64,000 nt of DNA from Capitulum mitella. Taxonomy: Eukaryota; Arthropoda; Thecostraca; Pollicipedomorpha; Pollicipedidae. The stretch lies in assembly GCA_030062745.1 (NCBI GenBank), contig CP099853.1:4191634-4255633 (forward strand), read 5' to 3'. Within the stretch, counting starts at the first letter, position 1, and every line of letters begins with the position of its first letter. Both the position numbers and the translations under genes were made by a program. This document shows positions 58,701 through 64,000 of this stretch, piece by piece. The notes under the pieces are model-generated. The model was not told the DNA's origin, did not search any database, and was given only the letters and a program-made list of their open reading frames with translations.

Positions 58701-61700
58701 CATCTGCGACAGAAAAGAGATTAATGACACCATGAAAAATACAACGGAAAGGACGTAAGGATACCTCAAGTTCTTCAAATGCATGGGTAATGAGGTCACT
58801 GGAAATGCCAGAGCCTCATTGACGATTAACAATATTTCGCGATTTAATATTTTTCGCGAGTACAGCAATGGGGACGTGGCATATCAACGGTTGGCAGACT
58901 CTGAAAAATGAAACACCCTTAACAGAATTTCGGAAAAACGAAAGGTACGGATTTTCATTAACAACACGGACGCTACAGTCCAACGAATTCGGTGCGGAAG
59001 CACGCTATTTGGAAATCATGTGATCAGAAAAAACTCTCACAGGAATAAAACGTGTGTAAACGAAATAGAAATTTCGAACACTCGACATGGCTTCGACCAA
59101 TGCCTCGCGCGTTTCGCTGAAAGGACGAGATGGCTTCACCTGCAGACGTCCTCCTTCTGCTTCAGCTTGTCCAGGATGGAGATGTTGGCGTCGATCAGGC
59201 CCGTGTAGGTGCCGTCGGCCTGGGCGGCGTCCCCGGGAGCGACATCCGGCACCGCGAACGCAACCAGCAGGCCCTCGGTCGGGTGGAAGAACCCGGGCAC
59301 CTCACTGTCGCTGACAACAGACAGTGTCGCTGCCGTCAGCTGAAGCCTGAAGGGCAGCCGATGGCAAGCAGTGACATGGCCCCCCGGACTTGACACTGGT
59401 GACGCCCCTGAAATGATCTCCCCTGACCTAACGCTGATATCGCCTCTGAAATGGCCTCTTCTCTCCTGGTTTGCCCATACTTGCGCTCGATTCTGAGTTG
59501 ATTCGAACCGATTCCGAATTGATTCAGTACTTTCTCGTTTTGCCGTAATCGGAATCAAAACAGATCCCCGGTCTGCACATCATGCCGTGGATCGATTCAT
59601 CTCCGATCAGTCGGATGCAAGCCTGAACTTGACACGGTCGCACGTTTAAAATGCCTCCCAAGATCTGAAACTGGTCCCACCTCTGGTATACTTCCTCATG
59701 ATTCCTCACTGGCTACGTCTTGGACATGGCGTCTCCTGACCTGCCACTGGAGTCGATGAGCCGCGTGACCTCCTCAGGAGCGTAGCTGTAGACGGGCTCC
59801 TGCGCGCGCACCGGCGGGATGTCCTCGAGCGGCGGCGCCTCCACCTCCTCCACGTCCACCATGACCGCGCAGGCGCCGCCGTCAGCTGGCCGCTCAGCTG
59901 GCGGCCGGTCGACGCAGTCGGACCGCAGGTCGGGCTCTGAGCACGCCTTGGCAGAATCTGCCGGCACAGGGGGCTCTGACGTCATCGGGTCGGGGTTCAC
60001 TGCCGTCACGCACCCGGCTGCTCCAAGATCGGTCCGGTCTTGGCCCGGTGTTGTGGGCGTATTTAGGCTGTTACGAATGTTTTCAGAGTCCCTCCCTCTA
60101 TTCCCAGCTGTCATGTGATTCACACAAAAAGGCGTGAGAGCCCGGCCTCAGGCCAAAATCTGGGAGGTGAGGTCTGCTGACATCGAGTTTTTTTGGGAGG
60201 GGCTCCTTTCAGTGGAACAACCATGGGCTTCGCACTAAATTCTGCCAAAGGTGGGGAAGGAAACTGCTTCCCTGGTCCCTGGAACTGGTCAGCGTGGTCA
60301 GCCTGGTCAGCCTAGTCAGCCTGGTCAGCCCGTCAGCCTAGTCAGCCCGTAAGTCTGTCGGCCTGATCAGCCTGTTCAGCCTGTTCAGCCTTGCCAGCCT
60401 GGTCAGCCTGGTCAGCCTGGTCAGCCCGTCAGCCTGTCAGCCTGATCAGCCTGTCAGCCTTGTCAGCCTGGTCAGCCTGGTACGCCTCTGAGGCGTCGGT
60501 CCCACCTGCGAGCGTGCCGTCCAGTCCTGCCCCGGTCTTGTCCTCTGACGACTGCCGGCTGTGCTGGCCCAGCGCCGCCGAGGCCAGCTCTGCCAGGCTC
60601 CCCTCCGACTTGCATCTGCCGAACGGCCCGAACACCAACCATCGGAACACGGCGGGCGACGGCCGGAATACGGCGGGCAACGGTCGGAGCAGGGCGGGCA
60701 ACGATCGGAGCACGGTGGTGAACGGCGGAAACACGGCAGTGAACGGTGGGAGCCCGGCGGTGAACGAGGACATCAAGCACGGCGCTGTGCTGAAGCGTTA
60801 GAACAAGCGAAATCTGACCGAGGTTCTGAGATGGCAACACAGTGAAGCGCAGTGCGTGGCTTCGTAACAATTGGAGGGGACGTTTGTAATTACAATGAAG
60901 ACTACTTCACATCGCGGGAAATCATGTACGACACATTCACCAGAGCATTGGCGGACATTTTCCTGCTAGACGGTGCCTGTTGGTTGGACATTCTATTCAA
61001 TGTTGTATTAAAAAATAGGGCTTAAAAACCACGTCCGTTACTGGATCCTCGTTCCCGCATCCACCTGAACCTTGACCTCATCTGGTGACGACTTTGTCCT
61101 TCCGCCCCATTCGTGCTCGGACCCCCTATCCCTGGTCTCTGAAATCAGACTTCTGCCCAAATAGGCCTAGTCACCCCAGGCGCCTTCTCCTGGACATTTC
61201 ATCCCTTTGTCCCCAGACCCTGGACATTTCATCCCTTTGTCCCCAGACCCTCGACCTCACCTGACGACTGCGCCCTCCCTCAAGGCATGCTCACCCCATT
61301 TCATCACCCCTGCAGGTCTGCTCGCCCCGTCCCCTCATCCCTCTATCCCTCTAATCCTCTGCCTCACGTACCACCTCTGCCGTCCCTCACGGTCTGCTGA
61401 CCCCGTCCCCTGCTCCCTGTTACCCTCTTTGTCCTCACCTCACTCGTCGACTATGCCGTCCCTCAGGGCCCGCTCGTCCCCCCTCCCCCCTCCCCCGTAT
61501 CCGCCGGACCTTGGACCTTACCTGGCGACCATGCCGTCTCTCAAGGCATGTTTATACCTGCCCCTTTCTCCCTGCATCCCTTCAGTCCTCCACGTCAAGT
61601 GCCGACTCGGCCTTACTTAAAGGTCTTCTTGCCCGCCCCTCCTCCCCTGCATCCCTCGGACCCTGCATCTCACGTGTCGACTGTGTCGTCCCTCACGGCA

Positions 61701-63466
61701 TGCTCGCCCGCCCCGTCTCCCCCCAGTATCCCTCGGCGTCTGGGCCTCACCTGGCGACCCTGCCGGCCTCCTGCTCCTGTCTGTCCGTCGGCCGATAGTT
61801 GGGCGCCAGCAGAGCGATCGTTGACGACTCCGAATCCGGTGGAATTCCTGCCGGAGGCGTTCCCGGCGGGTGGTTATCGTTCTCCGTCAGCTGTTTCGGC
61901 CGGTATTTAACCACTGTGAGTTCGGGCAATGTTTTCCTTCAGGGCACTGATCAGTGGCGTTGCCAGGTTTTCGTACGGGGGTCGAGGCGAAAATAAAAAG
62001 ACTTATTACGAAGTCTTACCATTTTATTGCAAAGGTGGGGAATCGATCCTATGAAAGAGAAAACGCGCAAATCAAAAAGGTACATTACGTTCTAATTTTA
62101 AAGAATTCTGTCTTCTCATCTTATTTTGTTCGTTTTTAAAACAAATAATTTGTGACAATACCCCATTGTCGGAAATCTCTAACCATATGGGGGATCAACT
62201 GATTCTGCTGAACCCCTCCCCCGGCTAAGCTCCTGGAATCGATACAACTATCACGATCACAGCAGCAGCTTGGGTCGACTTCACATTATCACCGGCGCGC
62301 ACCTGCCTGCAGCATCTCCATCAGCCTTGCGCGAGTCCTGCTTCAATAACCTCGCCGGTGACAGCATGCAAGACCGCTGGGAACTTGCGACCGAGTGACA
62401 AACAGGCAACATGATGCGACCGAGAGACAAACAGGCAACATGTGGGTTTATATTTGATATCGTTGGGCGGCTGTTGCCTGCTGTTGTTGCCATCGCTGTG
62501 GACCTCCCACCTGTTGCATCCAGACTCGTGCTCTGAATCCCCGCCAACAAAAGCGCGCCAGAAGGCGATTGCGTCACCGGAACCACTGGCACCTCCCTCA
62601 TACCTCGTCTCTCCTCCCACTCGTAGAGCTTCTTGGTGAAGTTCTTGTTGATGCCCTCGAAGCGGAACTCCCCTTCGGCCGTCTTGATGGTCACCTTGTC
62701 CTCCTTGGGTCGGCGCATGGCGTCTCTTACTCGCTCCAACCTAGAAGGTGGTTTGGAGCAGCTGGTTAGACCTCCGTCACGTGACAGAAAACCCGTGACC
62801 GTGAGAGCTGCGGCTCATAGGTTAGGTATGGCAGCTGCCAAACCAGTTCGGGATAATTTTAGCACTTGGCGTACGGTGTTGCTTGGAAAGAAATAGCTTT
62901 AAAGTGGTTCTTGCCATACCAACTTTGAAAACGCTCCCACATTGTTGCTTCCGGCTGTCGTCTTTGGAGTGAAATACGTCAGTCATGCGGTGACGTGAGA
63001 GGCCGTCAATCTGAACAGACATCGTGGCTCGGAGATCTCTTAGCATACAACGCCCGTGTTAAATAGACAGGCGATAAGTTCATGCACAGCTGCGGGTTGG
63101 TTAGGGCTGGTCATTGGATTTAAAGAGTTCCCAAGGCTGGTATGAATGGAGGGAATGGAAAGACATGCACTTCAGACGTGAGGGTTCTGTATGACGTTTT
63201 CGCTGCTCACCTTCAAAGCTGTCTTTAGACTTCTGGTCTCCTGATGGCGTATTTACGAATCATGGACTCCCTCCTTGAGAGTGTAAATTGACTAGGATGA
63301 AGATTATGTGTGACAAACCGTGCCGGACTTTACATGCACAAGCAAATAAATACGTCTAGAGGAAGTCACACTTAACGACGTTCGCGATACATCTGACAGC
63401 TTACCTGGCTTCTCGGTCCAGATACTTTTCCCTTTCCCTCTCCAGGCGACCCTTTTCTCGTTCCAC
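50761..63466 (-). CDS. Large coiled-coil, Ser/Pro-rich protein, 5' end outside window (unrecognised)
   Basis: I do not recognise this family. Read right to left, at least seventeen exons give about 1,350 residues. They hold a charged helix, a basic FEGINKNFTKKLYEWEERR motif, acidic Pro-rich linkers, a coiled coil spread over five exons (about 62 to 57 kb), a KTVSFTFRLPGL segment, RSSVEDLGAAAKWRNKTDLY, and a 1.9 kb last exon rich in Ser, Pro and Ala that ends with a basic RVANFLRLRHAKKRKG helix. All junctions fit in phase except the one between the exons at 56894 and 56701. A cytoplasmic scaffold or cytoskeletal linker is inferred from the coils and low complexity only. It lies tail to tail with TPX2, with 4.8 kb between. 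A CG-repeat frameshift breaks the last exon. Confidence 0.8.
52686..52845 (-). repeat. Repeated copies of the last-exon acceptor and exon start
   Basis: The true border CCTCAG|ATGGCCGAGCAGG at 52700 is echoed at about 52740-52763, 52787-52803 and 52821-52843. The nearest copy keeps the acceptor plus some 24 bases of exon with few changes. Spacing is about 35-50 bases. Confidence 0.75.
53022..53177 (-). CDS. Coiled-coil gene exon p
   Basis: Acceptor GTTTCGCAG and donor GTGAGG on the minus strand. It encodes an acidic helix EMQLELEAVEADYALDRRRK and Ser-rich SSYRSRSSSIPSSEEVDE. Exactly 52 codons, phase 0. Confidence 0.78.
53734..53849 (-). CDS. Coiled-coil gene exon o
   Basis: Acceptor CTGTTTCAG and donor GTGCGA on the minus strand. 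It encodes DDVVSPCSSSRSSVEDLG and KWRNKTDLYTSYDQTLK, a serine-rich linker and an aromatic/basic motif. Phase 1 in, 0 out. Confidence 0.77.
54552..54645 (-). CDS. Coiled-coil gene exon n
   Basis: The acceptor on the minus strand is CCGGTCAG. It encodes an acidic segment (SPEHLDLPLEDAVAEN, then DLRGMATPTSP). Using the GTGATG donor gives phase 1, which the next exon needs. Reading through this donor reaches a stop after 19 codons, a possible short alternative end. Confidence 0.72.
55002..55153 (-). CDS. Coiled-coil gene exon m
   Basis: Acceptor TTTTCAG and donor GTGAAG on the minus strand. It encodes a Ser/Pro-rich linker (SPPSPHNLSISP) and KTVSFTFRLPGLSAQEKS. Phase 1 in, 0 out. Confidence 0.76.
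55365..55515. repeat. AT-rich microsatellite (TATACATATA)
   Basis: About 150 bases of alternating TA with ATACAT interruptions, in an intron of the coiled-coil gene. Confidence 0.85.
55730..55958 (-). CDS. Coiled-coil gene exon l
   Basis: Acceptor CTTACACAG and donor GTACGG on the minus strand. It encodes AKRLEKVLGPRQGKR, a basic stretch, DDSSDWLLAQKQPWQPTDW and a helix SRKVEELQREMLLL. Phase 0 in, 1 out. Confidence 0.76.
56273..56445 (-). mobile_element. tRNA-headed SINE with 16-bp target duplication
   Basis: CTGCCTTCGTCAGTGG occurs exactly at both 56257-56272 and 56446-56461 and brackets 173 bases. On the minus strand the insert opens with a tRNA-like head: TAGTGTAGTGGTTA (A box), a GTGGCC loop region and GGTTCGAGTC (B box). 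The acceptor arms do not pair, so it is a SINE rather than a working tRNA. RNA polymerase III transcription and LINE-assisted insertion are known for such elements. Confidence 0.85.
56555..56701 (-). CDS. Coiled-coil gene exon k
   Basis: Acceptor ATTTCTCAG and donor GTGACT on the minus strand. In phase 0 it encodes SDSLRVEEPERLVLPSPG and VDKKTVDKLQAISSDLLLQ, joining in phase to the exon at 55958. Because exon j leaves in phase 1, a small exon is missing between them or one border is wrong. Confidence 0.72.
56894..57020 (-). CDS. Coiled-coil gene exon j
   Basis: Acceptor TTTCCCAG and donor GTAACG on the minus strand. It encodes the end of the coil (ASLQHHSDQQADLARHL) and an acidic SIDVNTDDTSVIQ. 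It ends in phase 1, whereas the next recognised exon needs phase 0. Confidence 0.75.
57551..57681 (-). CDS. Coiled-coil gene exon i
   Basis: Acceptor GCTGGCAG and donor GTCAGA on the minus strand. It encodes a long coil segment (AEQEMVENNLQLLESLQQRC, then LKEEREQIQ). Phase 1 in, 0 out. Confidence 0.8.
58087..58144 (-). CDS. Candidate alternative first exon with its own ATG
   Basis: ATG at 58144-58142 opens MSKSQEYLKAILQSITSFE and reaches a GTAAGT donor in phase 1. No acceptor upstream is phase-compatible with exon h, but its own donor phase fits the exon at 57681 exactly, as exon h does. The simplest reading is an internal promoter giving a shorter isoform lacking the N-terminal domains. Confidence 0.5.
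58334..58378 (-). CDS. Coiled-coil gene exon h
   Basis: A 45-nt exon between CTTTTCAG and GTGAAT on the minus strand encodes EKLRNQQTKLLPAEE. Phase 1 in, 1 out. It is skipped if transcription starts at the alternative first exon at 58144. Confidence 0.72.
58630..58703 (-). CDS. Coiled-coil gene exon g
   Basis: A 74-nt exon between CTGTCGCAG and GTGAAC on the minus strand. It encodes heptad-patterned CLEEKLEEIGQNMIKIQQEH. The phase agrees on both sides, giving an unbroken coil from exon f. Confidence 0.78.
59140..59310 (-). CDS. Coiled-coil gene exon f, start of coil
   Basis: Acceptor CTGTTGTCAG and donor GTGAAG on the minus strand. It encodes DSEVPGFFHPTEGLLVAF and then TGLIDANISILDKLKQKEDV, the beginning of the coiled coil. 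Phase 2 in, 2 out. Confidence 0.78.
59741..59957 (-). CDS. Coiled-coil gene exon e, acidic Pro-rich linker
   Basis: The frame is open and acidic (VDVEEVEAPPLEDIPP, then VYSYAPEEVTRLIDSSG), ending at a GTCAGG donor. Three in-frame acceptors are possible, at 59957, 59999 and about 60017; I chose 59957 for its pyrimidine tract. Phase 1 in, 2 out works for all three. Confidence 0.65.
60290..60480 (+). repeat. GTCAGCCTG short tandem repeat
   Basis: About twenty 8-12 base units of GTCAGCCTG. On the minus strand the array begins within about 30 bases of the exon d donor. Confidence 0.85.
60506..60615 (-). CDS. Coiled-coil gene exon d
   Basis: Acceptor GGCAG and donor GTGGGA on the minus strand. 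It encodes CKSEGSLAELASAALGQHS and a Gly-rich tail. The phase (2 in, 1 out) agrees with both neighbours. The downstream intron starts with a tandem array of about 10-bp units. Confidence 0.65.
60616..61190. other. Coiled-coil gene intron, plus CGG-AACAC repeats
   Basis: Bases 60640-60765 hold imperfect 15-base units (CGGAACACGGCGGGC, CGGAGCAGGGCGGGC and similar) next to the exon d acceptor. The remainder is unique-looking. Confidence 0.5.
61191..61250 (+). repeat. Perfect 30-bp duplication
   Basis: Two exact adjacent copies of a 30-base unit beginning TGGACATTTCATCCCTTTGT. Confidence 0.95.
61251..61750 (-). repeat. Array of degenerate copies of the exon c donor
   Basis: Read on the minus strand, six or seven units of about 75-90 bases repeat GCATG.CGAG-like lead-ins and GGTCGCCAG|GTAAGG-type donors. 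The clearest is at about 61520-61535, nearly identical to the true donor GGTCGCCAG|GTGAGG at 61751. Confidence 0.65.
61751..61913 (-). CDS. Coiled-coil gene exon c
   Basis: Acceptor CTCACAG and donor GTGAGG on the minus strand. It encodes VVKYRPKQLTENDN, a Pro/Gly turn, and DSESSTIALLAPNYRPTD. Phase 1 in, 2 out. Immediately past its donor lies an array of degenerate copies of that donor. Confidence 0.78.
61914..62603. other. Coiled-coil gene intron between exons b and c
   Basis: A 29-base duplication (GCGACCGAG.GACAAACAGGC) lies at about 62387-62445. Nothing else recognised. Confidence 0.5.
62604..62740 (-). CDS. Coiled-coil gene exon b, FEGINKNFTKKLYEWEERR motif
   Basis: Acceptor TTCTAG and donor GTATGA on the minus strand. 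It encodes RVRDAMRRPKED, a short beta-like TIKTAEGEFRFEG and the basic amphipathic INKNFTKKLYEWEERR. The motif looks strongly conserved in style and is the best handle for a homology search, though I cannot name the family. Confidence 0.8.
62741..63404. other. Coiled-coil gene intron between exons a and b
   Basis: No repeat, exon or element recognised. Confidence 0.4.
63405..63466 (-). CDS. Coiled-coil gene exon a (first in window)
   Basis: On the minus strand, ACGCAG precedes and GTAAGC follows 62 nt encoding a highly charged helix (VEREKGRLEREREKYLDREA). It ends in phase 2 and joins cleanly to the exon at 62740. Earlier exons lie beyond the window. Confidence 0.78.
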
Positions 63467-64000
63467 CTGCGTTGGAAAACAAGTTCCAGCGTGATTTTCT
63501 CAACAAGCTCCTCAGTGCAAACAGTGGTTTGTTTTCTCCTCTTTCACCACCTTCAAAGTCGCGATATTTCCTTCCTCTTTCTTTTTCGGATGTACAGTTT
63601 GATATAATCAGCCAGGGGTCGCGGAAACTTCTGCACGGTTCGGACGAGGGGAAGGAGATAAGAGGCATTTTAGGTAAATTCTTTCCGAGTCAACGACCAT
63701 GAGGCCAATGTTAAATTTCGAAAAGTTGGGAGTAGCTGCCCCCCTGCCCCCCCCTCCACCCCGCTATCCGTGTCCTTGAGAACAGCTGAATGAGTGCGGA
63801 GCTGTGTTCAGAGTTCGCGCTGCCTGGCGTCACTCCTGCTCTGACAGACGTCAGTCCTGTCCTGACAGACGTCAGTCCTGCTCTGACGGACGCCAGTTCT
63901 GCTCTGATGTCACCCTGCTCTGACGCGGTGCCATGCCAGCTGCGAAGTGACGTTAAGCCTGCTTTGATGCGAAACACCCGTTCCGAAGCGACACTGCTTC
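63467..64000. other. Right edge of window
   Basis: Holds CTGACAGACGTCAGTCCTG repeats of about 24 bases at about 63830-63930. Earlier exons of the coiled-coil gene are expected further right. Confidence 0.5.

Overview
The window reads as animal nuclear DNA, most likely from an arthropod. Exons are short with GT-AG introns, the coding exons are very GC-rich, and the protease resembles arthropod trypsin-1-like enzymes with a Thr-rich pro-region. Non-LTR retrotransposon relics, TTAA-flanked MITEs, hAT-like MITEs and a tRNA-headed SINE are also present. GC-rich coding next to AT-richer introns suggests a crustacean, perhaps a barnacle, but that is only a guess. No rRNA gene, functional tRNA gene or CRISPR array was found.

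Three protein-coding genes can be rebuilt exon by exon with consistent splice phases. (1) About 2.1-13.4 kb, + strand: a secreted trypsin-like serine protease in seven exons, with His, Asp and Ser of the triad and the trypsin-type S1 Asp all visible. (2) 30.9-45.9 kb, + strand: TPX2, the spindle assembly factor and Aurora-A activator, in thirteen coding exons (about 767 residues, close to the vertebrate length). (3) 50.8-63.5 kb, - strand: a large coiled-coil, Ser/Pro-rich protein in at least seventeen exons that I do not recognise. It runs off the right edge at its 5' end and faces TPX2 tail to tail.

The remainder is introns and intergenic DNA. Four copies of a 1.2 kb piggyBac-like MITE lie at 6.6, 20.7, 47.2 and 48.5 kb and carry nuclear-receptor half-sites. 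Two hAT-like MITEs with 8-bp target duplications sit just upstream of TPX2 exon 1. Two decayed reverse-transcriptase relics lie at 22.4-23.4 kb (-) and 26.1-27.7 kb (+). A SINE with a 16-bp target duplication lies in an intron of the third gene. A block at 31.15-33.26 kb inside TPX2 intron 1 has almost no CpG, unlike everything around it.

The most unusual pattern is that tandem repeats in all three genes sit at intron ends. Several contain copies of the adjoining splice site and even the first bases of the exon: about 20 copies of a 53-bp unit before TPX2 exon 7, a truncated duplicate of TPX2 exon 11, and donor- or acceptor-derived arrays in the coiled-coil gene. This is the best candidate for something not previously described: intron growth by repeated duplication of splice junctions, leaving runs of decoy splice sites.
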